A stretch of 64,000 bases of DNA from Krasilnikovozyma curviuscula (GCA_014825775.1 MVAQ01000058.1:1-64000), one strand, 5' to 3'; shown: positions 23,985 through 35,752, counted from the first letter of the stretch. Made by a program: numbers and translations. The notes: generated by a model from the sequence alone, not told the origin.

Positions 23985-25579
23985 ATGTCCCGACAGCAGG
24001 GATACACGATTGTAGACGTTGACGAGGTAAGGATCCAACTCGCTTCGTTGGCTTCTTCTGCGCTGAGATGGATTTGGCTGAATTGACTGGTCTTCATCGT
24101 CTGTTATCCAGGAGGAAGGTGACGTTGGACGGCTTTCTGGCTCCAACTTGGAGTTCAAAAGTGAGTAGGACCTTATATGTCTGGTTGTACGAAAGAAGCG
24201 GATAAATTGACAATGCTGTTTCGTTCTTTTCCCTCTCCCTTGGTGGTCTCTACTTCTTAGCATTCGCTAACACCCCTTCAACACCTTACGAGGAAGTGGT
24301 GGCCTCGAGCAGTCGACGAGGAACAGCAGCAGATGGGTCCTCTCCTCTCCCAGCATACTCAATGTTCAACCTGACCTACTACCAGTACCTCTTCGACGTC
24401 GACACGTTCGACATCATCAAGAGGACCACTAAAGCTATGTTCCCCATCACGGCAGATAGCAGAGCGTTTTTGGTCGAAGTTTGTGAAGGCAGGGGAGATC
24501 TATATGGGTAAGTGCTAGCTCTTGTAAAGAGGAAAGAGGACTTCGTGAGCAGCAGATATTGAGCGCGAAGGCTGGCAGGCTTCAGATCCAATGTCAACAA
24601 CAGCTACCATCTGCCGCTTTGCCCTCAAGTCTCAGAACAGCTGGTTATGTTGGCGGTCATGGCCAGGGTAGAGCGATAAACCTGAGTTTCGCTTCAGCGC
24701 TGACACTCTGTTCCATCTGTCCGGCTATTACAGACCCTTCTGGACTCTCACCACCTTAGCATTCACATTATATGTCTTCTCGTCCCTCTCATCGTCAATA
24801 TCTTCCTACCTCACGGACCCTGATGTTCCACCTGTTCAAGTACGTCCTCTAACTTTCTCCCTCAATGCTACCAAAGACATCCGACGGCTGACGGCTTCGT
24901 CGTGGTATCCTTACCTTCTCAAGAACATCTCTCAAATCACTCTTGCAGCTGGTATCGTGTACTCTTACGGATTCATCTGGCCCGCTATTCTCTGGGGTAT
25001 TACTCGATGGTTCGGTGGTGCTGATGTCCCATGGTCTATCGTTGATGCCTGGGTCATCTACGGATGTGAGTTTTTGAGGCTGATAGAACCACAAGGAGAA
25101 GCAGACTAGGATACTCTTCGAATAACACTAACGAGTGACTCATTACACCATTACACCAGACGCGATGTCGATTTACGTTCCCATCTCAGCAATCTGCTTC
25201 CCACCCATCCCAGTCCTGCGATGGATCTTAGTCCTTTTAGGAGCTTTGTCGTCCGGTTTCTTCCTGTACGTTTTCCCTTAGCACAGAATATCCATCGCAC
25301 CTTCTCTCACACCCTAATCTCTCGTTGTATCTCCCACTTCCACTTAGCATCCAAAACATATATCCAGTCCTCGCATCTCTCGACTCAAAATTGCCTCGAC
25401 TCCTCGTCATCGCCGTCGTTGCGCTCCACGCCATCATCGCGCTTCTCTTCAAGCTGCTGTTTTTCAGCTACAGTGTAGGAGGTAAGACGATTGGTCCTGA
25501 TGTCGATATTCCAGGCTTATCTGGGGGCGGTACAGCTGGTAATGGAACGATCGAGGCGCTTTCGAAGTTGCTCTTCTGA
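23985..25579 (+). CDS. Yip1-family Golgi membrane protein (YIPF1/YIPF2 type)
   Basis: Multi-pass protein of the early secretory pathway; Yip1-family members bind Rab GTPases and act in ER-Golgi trafficking. ATG at 23985 gives MSRQQGYTIVDVDEEEGDVG. The family part includes FNLTYYQYLFDVDTFDIIKR and DLYGPFWTLTTLAFTLYVF, then five hydrophobic segments through AICFPPIPVLRWILVLLGAL and LPRLLVIAVVALHAIIALL. It ends ALSKLLF with TGA at 25577-25579. The YFDVDT-like motif before the first membrane segment and DLYGPFW are hallmarks of the YIPF1/2 branch. Five introns. An apparent 37-nt intron at 24840-24876 is rejected because it would break the frame. It shares a 219-nt divergent promoter with FIS1. 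Confidence 0.85.
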
Positions 25580-26009
25580 GTGTAGAGAAACAGTTGGATA
25601 GTGATTCAGCTGCGATTAATCTGAGAGGATAATAATTATGCGGAGTCAACAATAATAGCTTCTTTGAAGACATCGCTCTGAAAATAACCAACTCTGCTGA
25701 TATGAAGATCAAAGTTTCTGGCTTTAGTGAAGAGAGAGTGCAACGAGTAGCAGCACGGCTCGGTAGTGATGGCCAGGCGCGCATATTAAACTAGGGTCTC
25801 TCTCTCTCTCTCCCCACCCCCTAGAACGAGAAGAATCATTAGTAGCTTGTGGAATTCCTCAGCAGATGGTCTGAGCTCGTGTTTCATCGGCCATTCACTT
25901 TTCACTGCCATCAGCCACATTTCAGCCACAGCAGCGGGCGCACGGAACACCAAGTCTTTTCCATCGCCTATAAATTGCTTTCTTTCCGTCCCGATTGCAT
26001 CTTGTATCT
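25580..26009. other. Intergenic: promoter of the bestrophin-like gene
   Basis: 430-nt tandem spacer with a (TC)8 tract at 25797-25812. The pyrimidine-rich leader runs to the ATG at 26010. Confidence 0.4.
25797..25812 (+). repeat. (TC)8 microsatellite
   Basis: Eight TC dinucleotides followed by a C-rich tract, about 200 nt upstream of the bestrophin-like gene start. Confidence 0.9.
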
Positions 26010-28331
26010 ATGAGTAGTGCTGCTGGGGACCTGAAGCCCAGAATGGATTCTCCTCAGGCAATTGAGGTCGTTCCCATGAAGACAGCAGAAACTTCGTCCA
26101 CTTTTGGTTCTACAGGAGGTTACGAACTGAAGACGAAGCCGAAGAATCACTCTCGTTCTCAGAGTCGAGCTGGTGAGCTTCAATATCATTCATACTTTCA
26201 TCCCTCCGGGTCTTTCCACCTCTACAGACAGCTACCTGACACGTTTTGGGATCGATTCGAATCGCTCCTTTTGTCGGGATTTCCTTTCATTGATAACAGG
26301 CTCGCTCGATGGAGACGCTCCTTTCGTGGATGCAATCACCGAAGCTCCTCATTTCTCTAAGACGTCCTGGAAGAAGAACCAAGCTGTCATCTCTCACTAC
26401 GTGAGTGCGCCTTCTCCGCAGCTGGCTGGACTCCGCTAGCTGAACCTTTCGCTCACGTCTCATGTTTGGGTGTGTTTCATGATATCAAATGGTGTGGGGT
26501 CAGACCAATGTCATGCTGGCGACCGCCTTTTTTAGGATTTACCAGCATGTCTTCTTATCTGCGCTCTGGGCAATGGCCATTTGTTTGATCAATACCAGAA
26601 TCAGCAAGCACGTCAAGCTTCAAATCCCATCGACCCTCTTGACGGTATTCGGTACAGTCCTTGCGCTTGTCTTATCCTTCAGAACCTCGTCAGCATACGA
26701 CCGATACTGGGAAGGCAGAAGGCTTTGGTCCACCATTACATTCGCTTCAAGATCCTTTGCGCGTACGGTCTGGATTCAGTGTCCGGATTCGCTCCAGGTC
26801 GCTGCCATCACTGATCCAGCTTTAAAAGATGAAGACCGGGCAAAAGCTATTATCGAGAAAAAGTCGGTCATTAACCTCATTCAGGCGTTTTCTGTTGCTG
26901 TGAAGCACTATTTGCGGTGAGTTCATACATCATTTTTGACCGGTCAAATTCATTCCGCTCAGACCGCTGGCCTACTCTGTTCTAGAGGAGAAGATGGTAT
27001 ATATTATGAGGATCTGTATCATCTTGTCAAACACCTTCCGGCTTACAATCTTCCTGAGTCGGTCAGTACACCTTTGTCTTAGTCCTGATCAGCTCTGGCC
27101 ACCGTGCTCATCTACAACCTCTTGAAGATCCCTACTCCCATCGGTGCTCGAGTTCCAGATCCATTTGAGCAATACGAACAACGTGCTTTAGCCAGCGGTC
27201 GAAACTCACGCACATCGGTGGATTCAGCCTCCGACACGCGCAACACCTCAACCACTCTCCCAATATTGACGATCCAGACACCAGCCGCAAATCGACCAGT
27301 CAACTTGAGAGTTCAAACCCAGAGATCTGATTCAGGGCCACCTCCGGCACTGAGACCTGCTATCAGCCCACCTGTTTGGAAGCTAAGGGAGATGTGGCCG
27401 TTCAGATGGTTTGTTCCGAAAGAGGACGGCGAGACAAGGGAAAGGGAGGAAGGCAATAGGGACAGGAAGGAACGAATGGCAGGCAGGGGTGTTGTCTCGC
27501 ACAATGTACCCTTAGAGTTGACCTTCTATCTCGTGAGGTTGCATTTCTTAAGCACACTCGCTGTACGTGGGGCTGACCTGATAATCTTCATATCATTGAA
27601 CGTGCAGTCTTCCTACGTCGCTGCTCTCACCACCAGAAACACAATCGATGTCCCCGTCAAGAACCTGCTCCTCGCCCCCATCACGCAGTTGACGGAAACT
27701 TTGACGTCTCTCGAGCGTATTCTCACGTCCCCAATTCCTTTCTCGTACTCTGCACATCTATGGGTCGTCGCAATTCGTGAGTCCAAGTTACGGTGACTTT
27801 TAATGGTGTATTTTCTGACATTGGTTGATACTATCTTTTTCAGTTTACATTGTCGTCCTACCTTTTCAAATCCAGTCCACCTTCGGCTGGGTCACTGTTC
27901 CTGCTGTCGCTCTCATCTCCTTTGTCTTCCTTGGATTCTTGGCTATCGGTGAAGAGATTGAAAATCCTTTCGGGATGGACAGAAACGACTTGAACTTGGA
28001 TGCTTTCTGCCACCTCATCAAAGACGAACTTATTGCCATCACCTCCCGCCCGATGCCTACTCCTGCTGATTGGGCGTTCTCTACTGTGAATAAATGATAA
28101 CTATATTCTTTTTTTTAAAAAAATTGCTGTTGCTAACTCGATATTCACTTCCAGGAAAACAACACTCTGTTCGGTGAAGATCTCGACTCTCGTTCAGCCA
28201 AAGATTTGGTCAAATTGGGCGAGAACGGGCTTAGACATCTTCTAGCGGAACAAGCTGCTGGACCTGTTGAAGGTGGTGACAGGACTCCGGCAACTGCTGG
28301 GGCTGGCCTCAGGCAGCGTACGCCCTTTTAG
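26010..28331 (+). CDS. Bestrophin-like membrane protein (anion channel family, formerly UPF0187)
   Basis: Multi-pass membrane protein of the bestrophin/RFP-TM family, many of which are chloride channels. Start ATG at 26010 (MSSAAGDLKPRMDSPQAIEV). Family landmarks: SHY followed by TNVMLATAFFRIYQHVFLSA; IPSTLLTVFGTVLALVLSFR; SSAYDRYWEGRRLWSTI; a cytosolic loop with Pro/Ser-rich insert; and FQIQSTFGWVTVPAVALISF. Then GEEIENPFGMDRNDLNLDAF, the conserved acidic cluster of the gate region. The final exon ends AGLRQRTPF with TAG at 28329-28331. About eight introns. The model needs the intron between LPES and IPTPIGARVPDPF to use an acceptor ending TTGAAG. Ion selectivity cannot be read from sequence. 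Confidence 0.83.
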
Positions 28332-29258
28332 TTAAGTTCGCCGTATTCCTCTCTGCAATGTTTCCATTTTTCTTCTCTTGATTCTATGACTACACTTTGA
28401 TACCCTGCATTTACCATATACAATCACCCTCGTTTTGCGATGATTTCTATCTGTTGAACTGGAAAAACCACTGTGAGAGGAAGACGCGAGTGATTTCTGT
28501 TTGTCATTTGCCACAACCGAAACCGCCCCTTTATGAATTAAATCGAAGACATCATGTACACCTTTGCACCTCCCATAGTATGGGCAGGAGTAAAGAAACC
28601 TTTGTATCTCTTTCGTTTATTCCTCCTCCAACCTCAACGTTAAAGTACAGTCCCCCCGGCTCCCACATCCCAATTCAATATGGTTTCCCAGTTCTTCTCT
28701 TTTGGCTTCAACCTAGCAGTCCAAATGTGCTAGGGCGAGGTCAACCAAAAACACCAGGACAATATGAACCTGCTCAGCACACCTACGAAGGGGAAGGGTG
28801 TGGTGGCCGCAGTACTTCTTTTTGAAGCGTCAGCTGATTGATGCTGAGTACAAGAAAGAAGTGTCTTGCTCATCTTCTGAGTCATCCAGTGATGAAGAGT
28901 TTTGGAGACTACCGGTTAGAATCGTGTACCTTCCATCCCGGTAGATACACTTCATCACAGCTTCCTCAGAGTCTTCCTCCACAAGATCAATCTTCAGCAA
29001 AGCTTATCAGCTTCATCTCTTCTGGTCGCAACATTCAGAAACTATCCCTTCGACCGCAGTTGGGATTGGGCATCAAATTAACCACGTTTTGACTGCTCTT
29101 ATAACGTCGCGTTTACAAAGCTTACATTTTTTATGTAATAACACAATCCAGCGAAAGAATCATACGTCCCGCGGAATGAGTGATAAGCTCAGGCAGTACG
29201 TATCTCTGTCCGATCGACACAAGAAGATCAGCTCACTCCTCTACAACCAAACAACCAG
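28332..29258. other. Convergent intergenic region with a broken coding-like stretch
   Basis: 927 nt between two converging genes. Most is probably 3' UTR, but 28680-28971 has coding-like sequence in shifting frames, listed separately. Confidence 0.4.
28680..28971 (+). pseudogene. Small frame-broken or mis-resolved coding-like sequence
   Basis: From the ATG at 28680 the frame reads MVSQFFSFGFNLAVQ and stops. A second frame gives GQYEPAQHTYEGEG. A third gives VWWPQYFFLKRQLIDAEYKK, then an acidic Ser run and FWRLPVRIVYLPSR with TAG near 28968-28970. Together these look like one small protein interrupted twice. No pair of good splice sites reconciles all three frames. It may be a pseudogene, contain sequencing errors, or be a real gene with unusual introns. 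I do not recognise the family. Confidence 0.3.
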
Positions 29259-30793
29259 CTAATCAAACAAGTCAGCCGCAGCTGCCCTTTTCCTTCCCGA
29301 TCCATTGCCATGTTCAGGTGTACCTGCAGATTCACCTTCAAACTCCTTCGCCGCTTTCTCTTCAGGAGACACCTCATCCTTGCCATTGAAAACCATCTGA
29401 TCTCCCGCTCCTTCAACCGACGTCGCTGGTGGTGCTGGCGACGCTGAACTCTGTGGCGGAGGTGGGATGGCGTTCAGGAGAGTAGGTGGGAACTGGAACC
29501 CAGCTGGAAGCGGTGGGAGTGGCATTCCAGGCTTCCAACCTGGAGGGGGAGGTGGCAAGCCCGCGAAAGCAGAGAGATCAGGTGGAACAGCGCCAGAAGA
29601 GCCTGTCGCGCCCGCGCCCTGAGGTGTTGGCAGAGGTGGTGGTAAAGGTGATGATCCTGTCGCTGGGCCACCTGGCGGAGCGAACTGCGGTGGAGTAAGT
29701 CCTGGTTGTGGGGGTTGGAAATTGGCAGGCGGGAATGGTGGGACTGGCATTCTGTGGGCGCAAACATCCAGCGATTACAAAGTGGTCAGAAGTCTAATCT
29801 AGGAGGAGTAAGGAAAATCTTTCAGATAAGACAATGACCTACCCTGGCTGCCATCCGGGTGGAGGCCCTGGGAAAGGTGGCCGGAAAGGAGGTGGTTGTC
29901 CGCTGAAGGCTGGGAAAGGTGGTTGAGGGAAAGAAGGAGCTCCTGTTGGTGGTGGCATCGCGTAAGGACTTCCATTGAAGCCGTTCAGCGGTGGAGGAGG
30001 TGGAGCGCCACTCATAAGAGCTTTGTGGACAGCCAATTGAGCCTGCAGTTCCTGTTCTGTTAATGGCTTCAACGAGATCTTTTGTCGTTTCTGAGCGGCC
30101 GGTGTTGCTTTAGCTGTTGTCGAACCTGGTTCTAAACCCAACTCTTCTTCCTTTCTACGCCTGTATGCAGTAAGAATATCTTTGGGGAAGCCTTCCATTC
30201 CAAAGATTTCCACATCGTACCCGTCTCGTCCTGGCAGAGTGTTTTCCAGTCTAATTTAGCAGGCAAATGCAAGGATTAAGCGTCAGCGAATCGGGTAAAA
30301 CCAGAGCAAGATATTATCACTCTTGACAAGAACACCAACCTTTCTGGTTCAAGCTTGTGCACCTGCTGGATGTGAACGGCCAAACCTCCAGCGGTGTTTA
30401 ACTTCCTGGGACAATGACTACATTTGAAGTGCTTGGCCTTTTGGTGCTGCATAAGAACTGATTGTATAGCGGGGTTCGGGGCGGAGACAAAGCAACTGTC
30501 AGATACGTGCAACGAGGGGCATGGAGGGAAAAAAAGGCATCGAAAGCTGTCGTCTTTCTCGAAGAATTGAAGCCTGTCCTTCTGGAGTTTTCTGCAGCCT
30601 ATAATACACACCTTTTTCATCTTCGAATTCTCTCTCTGATATAGGGGAAATGGTACAACAAGAGTGAAAAAAGTCAGTCTCACGGCGTCGTGCAAGGATC
30701 CTTGAGAGATACAGAGATGGAATCCTTACCACAGTAGTAACAGACTGGGAGCAACACGTTTTTCGTCTTCTTGGCTGATTTCTTCTTTCCCAT
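29259..30793 (-). CDS. C2H2 zinc-finger protein of the ZNF207/BuGZ family
   Basis: Likely nuclear, RNA- or spindle-associated zinc-finger protein. In animals BuGZ binds Bub3 and microtubules and also acts in splicing. Start ATG at 30793 ([20 protein letters not shown]). The paired fingers read [38 protein letters not shown] and [14 protein letters not shown], joined across two introns. Next is [17 protein letters not shown], a strong family signature. A Pro/Gly/Phe-rich low-complexity tail with many PPPP runs follows, as in BuGZ proteins that phase-separate. It ends [12 protein letters not shown] with TAG at 29259-29261. I could not identify a clear GLEBS (Bub3-binding) motif, so the kinetochore role is unproven. 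Confidence 0.82.
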
Positions 30794-30996
30794 CGTTGAC
30801 AAATAGCGTCGTGAAAGGCTGAATGGAAGTTAGCAGCAGCCAGCCAGGACTCAGTAACCTGGGAAGCCAGCTCGTTCGCTCTAGTGGCAACACGCTCACA
30901 AAGATTTGCTGCTGCTCGATTTCAAGTCCTCAGTCGACAGTCTCTTCCAACCCTTAGCCTCATTCTCAATAGAAATTGTGCCAATCCGTCCAGAAT

Positions 30997-31793
30997 ATGG
31001 CAGCTCAGCCCAGTAGTAACCAGCAGAAGCCAAAAAGACGGACGAGAAAACGAGTGAGGAAGCAGCAACAATCGAGCGACGAATCGGACGACAGCAGCTC
31101 GTCCGATGATTCTTCAAGCGACGAAGATACCACCATATTAAATCCTCATCTGGTCAAAAATCTCAACCTGGAACCATCAGCAGCAGCAGCGACACCAACA
31201 GCAGCGACCTCTGCAGCCGCAGCCGTACTGAGACGAGCAAAAGCTCTACTTGAAGAATCTTCAGACGAGTCTTCATCTTCTTCATCATCGTCAACGTCAA
31301 ACAATAGTGATAGTGATTCAGATGACAGTTCTGAGGATCTACCTACCAACCTCACTAGCGCTCAGCAAAACAATCTGCGAGCGCTCCCGACTCCTTCCCT
31401 CCCACCTCTAAAGAAACGACGCCGAGCGAGGTTATCAAGATCACCATCCCCTCCATCAGCTGCTATCCCACCCTTTGCCTACGAAGACGAGAAGAACAAA
31501 ATGACATTCAGGAAATTTTGGGAGGCGCCTTCTAGAGAAGAGAACGCTGATTTGAAGGCTGTGAGGAATAGCTCTCATCCGCTGAAAGCATTTAAATTTG
31601 TGTCTTAATGTGATTCTACCATTATTTACAGAGGACAAGCCCATCGCTGAACCCCAACCTCGTCAACATTGTCAACTCGCTGACTCGAGGTCAGTTTCGT
31701 CTCTTTGAACCATTCATCATCCAACTGTGCCTCAACAATTGATTTTGAACTTTTTATTCTACGGCAGGTATCGACGTGTTCTCAAAGAAGTGA
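30997..31793 (+). CDS. RSA3: Rsa3-like ribosome assembly protein
   Basis: Probable nucleolar factor for 60S subunit assembly. ATG at 30997 (MAAQPSSNQQKPKRRTRKRV). The N-terminal two-thirds is basic, then Ser/Asp/Glu-rich and disordered, with several acidic-serine blocks. The conserved part is at the end: FAYEDEKNKMTFRKFWEAPS, then after an intron NPNLVNIVNSLTRGIDVFSK with TGA at 31791-31793. An FRKF block and a terminal L-x2-L-x2-G-[IV]-x-x-F-S pattern are typical of the Rsa3 C-terminal domain. Two introns (donor GTGAGG after GCT; donor GTCAGT after CGAG). Assignment rests on that short motif. It shares a 203-nt divergent promoter with the BuGZ-like gene. Confidence 0.65.
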
Positions 31794-32288
31794 GAGATGG
31801 GCGCGTGGAGTCAATTGTCAACAATACATACATCAGTCCAAACTACCACGGCTGTGGGTTAATTTTGTTCCCTGGGTTGTTCTACTCTAGAAGAGACCAT
31901 GACTAACAAACTCAATCCTCTCAGACCGCATTGTGGACTTCTCTACCAAGCATCTTGTCATCATTTCCGTCGGCTCGCTGTCACCATCAGTCTTCCCAAT
32001 TCGGCAGACGTGGTGTTCATCAGAGCCTTAGGATCATGCTAATTTGGATTCCCACTGAGCTAACTATACAACAGAGAGAATGAGTGTCATAGCTGAGTCA
32101 GGATGGTCTGCTAGATGGAGGATACTTGGAGCTGGTAACTGTAGCAAATACTTTGCAGGCGATGGAAAGCATTCCTTATTTCGATAATTCAACCCTCACA
32201 GTTAGGCTTTTCTCAAAGTGCGCTATCTGCTCTCTTCTTCTTTGAAAGCGATAACTAATGCATCGAATGAATCCACGCGAAAGTTATC
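31794..32288. other. Convergent intergenic region
   Basis: 495 nt between the Rsa3-like gene and FOL1, which converge. Probably 3' UTRs; no recognisable coding or RNA gene. Confidence 0.4.
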
Positions 32289-34745
32289 CTACGCTGCCCG
32301 ACGTTTTGTGACTGCGTCCAACACCTTTAGAAGATCACTGGTTTCATCCGTGTCATGAACCCTGACGATTTCGCATCCACCAAGTAGCACGCTAGAAGCA
32401 ACAACAGCTGCACTCCCATACCCTCTCTCCTTTGGCACTTCTTTGCCTGTCAACGTCCCAATAAACCTCTTCCTCGATGCAGCCATTAGCACTGGGTAAC
32501 CATGGAGCGGCGATCCGACTGCAGTAAACTCCTTGATACGAGCAATAAGATCAAGGTTCCCCTCGAGATCCTTAGCGAATCCAATCCCTGGGTCGATAAT
32601 GATGTTCCATCTGTTGACGCCCGCGTCCAGCGCCGTTTGCACCGATTGGGCGAGCTCGTCAATCACACCCTTGACGACATCTCCGTCTGGATACGCCGTC
32701 ATGGACCCCATCGTCTCGCTGGTGCCTCTCGAGTGCATCAGGATGACGGGAACACCACTTGACGCCATGTACGCCAGCATACCGTCGTCCCTCCCGCCAT
32801 AGACGTCGTTGATAATGCTAGCACCAGCTTCGACGGCTGCTTTGGCAACGGTAGCACGGTACGTATCGATCGAGATGGCTGTCGTGATTCCTTCAGCTCG
32901 GATCGCTTTGATAAGGGGTACTACGCGTTGAATTTCTTCTTCTGGCGAAACGGGCGCTGAACCCGGTCGAGTCGACAGGCCACCAACGTCCAGTATATCA
33001 GCACCTAGTGAGATCATCTTCTTTGCTGCCTCGATCTCAGAAGAGAGAGTTTGATAGGAGGAGCCATCGGAGAAGGAGTCTGGGGTGAGATTGAGGATCG
33101 ACATGATCAGTGTCTTGTGTGTCGTCGAAGCGAGGAGGGGTGGCGAGGGAAGGTGGAGTGGTAAAAGTGGGATCAAAGGTTGGTCAGTTAGAGGGAGAGA
33201 AGAGAGGAGAGCTCCTAGAGGCTTGTTGGTTCGTGGATGTGGGAAGGAAGGTGGTAAAAGGCTGAATGTAAGAACAGATTGTGTTCTCAGCGACTGAATA
33301 TAAAGGAACTAGGACAAATATTATGATGCAGCAACTCACTCCAGAACTGGTCTCAGCACGAACTCCCTTTCCTCTATACTTTTATGTGGCACTATCAGCC
33401 CACCTTCCGCCGTTTCCATTTGCAAGACCTCCGTCAAGTGCTGGCCGTAGAAGATGATATCCAAATCGATAACTCTGGGACCGTTACGGATGTTGGGAGT
33501 GCGCCCCACTTCTGATTCGATATACTTGAGAGCGGTGAGGAGGGCAGAGGGTGAGAGGGTGGTTGAGATCTGAAATATCGAAAAGAGTAGATGATCAGTT
33601 TGAAGTTATCTCAAGCGAGGATAAAAAGGTACTGGACCCCCCCAAAATAACGACTAAAGGAAATCACTCACCATCACTGCGCCATTAACAAACGCACCCT
33701 GATCGACCACATACATCGGAGCACTTTGATACAGCCTACTTGTCTTTTCCAGTTTGATTGAACATCTCTCATCTCCCCCTCCACTTTCCATCACCGTCGT
33801 AGAAACGAGCATATGCATCGCGCGATTGATATGTCCAATGCGGTCCGTCAGGTTCGACCCGACCGCAATAATAGCCTTCTTCCATCCGGCTTTCCCTTCT
33901 ATGTTGTTTTTTCCGATAGTTGGCGAGGCTGTGGGGAAGTCAGAGGGTGAACGAGTGATTTCGACGCCTGCAGACTGGGCGAGCGTGATGGCGTACGGCT
34001 TGTAAACCCTCACCGTCGTTGAGGCAACCTCTGCTGCTGCTGATAGAAGAGGTAGAGAGAGGAGGTGTTGAGAGAGGTAGTGCGCTAGGGATTCGAGCGT
34101 TTGGTACGATGATTCGTTGACGAACTGGATTCCCGATCGACGTCAGTATTCGATATCGGCGAGATTTACAATGGAGAGAGGACGAACTGTATGGGTTGCT
34201 TCTATGTACTTCTCAAATTCAAAAGGATGCTGATTCGTTACGGGTAGTAGGTCGAAGGTGATGTCGAACTCGATTTCCTGCTTCGTCAACCTCTCCGCCT
34301 CGTTGATCCCAATGATACACCTCTCTTTCAGCCCAACAAGTTTCACGTTATCCCTCTTTCTTAAACCAGACGACGACAAGGAAGGGGTTGACGTCCTTCT
34401 GAAGACGACTTTTTCCACGCCCAGCACCTTCAGCCTCGACAGCTCGATGTGCCAACCTCCCCTGAGCCCCAAAACGTCCAGTACCCGGCCCTCAATCCCA
34501 TTTTGAATACATTCCTCTGGGCTGGCGAACGTATCCTCCGACAGGGCAGCAATCAGGAGCTTGGAAGTCGTCGAGTAATTGATAGACCCGTGCAGCTCGT
34601 CCGCCTGGGTTGCAGAGATGTCGAGGTCGTGAAGCAGGGTGATAGTAATAGAGTGTGGGGTGGGCAGAGGTCGGGACCAGTGATCCGCACCTGTGACCAG
34701 CGGCAAGGCGAGAGACTGAATGATTATCTTGTCAGACGGCGACAT
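32289..34745 (-). CDS. FOL1: Trifunctional folate synthesis enzyme (DHNA / HPPK / DHPS)
   Basis: Fused enzyme of fungal tetrahydrofolate synthesis: dihydroneopterin aldolase, 6-hydroxymethyl-7,8-dihydropterin pyrophosphokinase and dihydropteroate synthase (the sulfonamide target). Start ATG at 34745. Tandem FolB-like halves come first (SLALPLVTGADHWSRPLP; GLKERCIIGINEAERLTKQ; ESSYQTLESLAHYLS). HPPK follows: AIIAVGSNLTDRIGHINRAM, RLYQSAPMYVVDQGAFVNG and VIDLDIIFYG. DHPS follows: MSILNLTPDSFSDGS, GGLSTRPGSAPV, INDVYGGRDDGM, DPGIGFAKDLEGN, MAASRKRFIGTLTG and IVRVHDTDE. TAG is at 32289-32291. Three introns: 45 nt at 34125-34169, one after GAVM, and one inside the HPPK-DHPS linker. All domains look intact. 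Confidence 0.95.
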
Positions 34746-35169
34746 TTTCTTGTTTTCGCTGATGGCGTTGGTGAGAAACTAAGAGCACAGATAAGGAGCG
34801 CCACCCTGAGCTTTTACTAGTATAAGCATCGGTGTTCAACAAAAGATCATATCAATGGGTGTTCTCATCTGACAGATGACTAGTTAGTCGACGGCATCGT
34901 CAGATAAAATGCCCTGTCGCAGTCTAGCAGTGAATAGTCAGACACTAAAAGAGAAGTGAAAGCGATATTTGATATTGATATTGAAATTGGTTTCGTTTCT
35001 TTTTCGATGCAACTAAGATTTACAGATATGACCCTCCAGCTAACCTACACCATTTTTGACGTTTGATCCTAACCCTCCAGCTTTATCGTAAATACACAGT
35101 AATTTGTTCCTTGGTTTCAATGAACACGCACTTTACACCCTTTCCATCTACTGAGACATCTAAGATGTT
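34746..35169. other. Intergenic: FOL1 promoter
   Basis: 424 nt between two minus-strand genes, A/T-rich, with no ORF of interest. Holds the FOL1 promoter and the 3' UTR of the MoaD-like gene. Confidence 0.4.
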
Positions 35170-35752
35170 CTACTCCAACTGAATACTCTCACCGCCCTTG
35201 AGATTGGTAAATTCGATGTCGCCTTCAGCAATCTTGGTGTCGTCGACAATGAAGGTTATGTCGCCCTTCTCAAACGCCTTACCGAGCTTAGGAAAGTGTT
35301 GAATAAGGAGATCTGGCGATTTGACAGTCAGAGTGGGATGAGAGTGAGTGTTCGAGCGAAAGTGCGACCGGCGGTGAGATGGCGGAAGGTTCAAGTGGAA
35401 AATCATGTCAGCCACGATATTAGCACACGAGTGTGAGGTGATGATAAACAAACCAGTGAGTAGAGAGAGGTTAAATGGTGGGGATGGAATAGAAAGCTTC
35501 AACATTGGTTGGCCTTCAAGAAGATGGGAAACGAGATGAGATTCAGAGAAGTCACGCGACAGATGACATCGAGGTTAGCAATATGAGCTCACCAGTCAAG
35601 TGCTTCAGGTGGCTAGAGAACAAGACGGTCACGCTATTGGAAGAAGATGAAGAGGTTCTTCTTCTGCCAAAGCCAAGGGAGGACTTTGTTGGAGGAGCTC
35701 CAGCAGAGGCAGCTCCAGAGTAGTCGCCAAGGGGGGAAACGACTTCAGTCAT
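35170..35752 (-). CDS. Small MoaD/MOCS2A-like beta-grasp protein lacking the C-terminal diglycine
   Basis: Three exons from the ATG at 35752, about 119 residues. The N-terminus is Ser/Gly-rich and probably disordered (MTEVVSPLGDYSGAASAGAP). The rest fits the ThiS/MoaD fold: VTVLFSSHLKHLTGQPMLKL (first hairpin), DLLIQHFPKLGKAFEKG (helix with the HPxL-like pattern) and ITFIVDDTKIAEGDIEFTNL, then KGGESIQLE and TAG at 35170-35172. This parallels the end of MOCS2A/MoaD up to the last strand, where active members continue with PP-x-x-GG. That tail is absent, and none is encoded just downstream in this frame. The assignment is by pattern only; a catalytically dead or diverged relative, or another beta-grasp family, is possible. 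Confidence 0.45.

Noticed and set aside
24840..24876. Apparent 37-nt intron (GTACGT...AAAG) in the YIPF gene
   Set aside because: Length is not a multiple of three and removal breaks the frame; reading through gives a continuous protein.
34125..34169. In-frame TGA near the middle of the FOL1 aldolase region, suggesting readthrough or a broken gene
   Set aside because: A 45-nt intron (GTAAAT donor, TACTGAC branch site, CCAG acceptor) removes it and keeps frame; the stop is part of the branch site.
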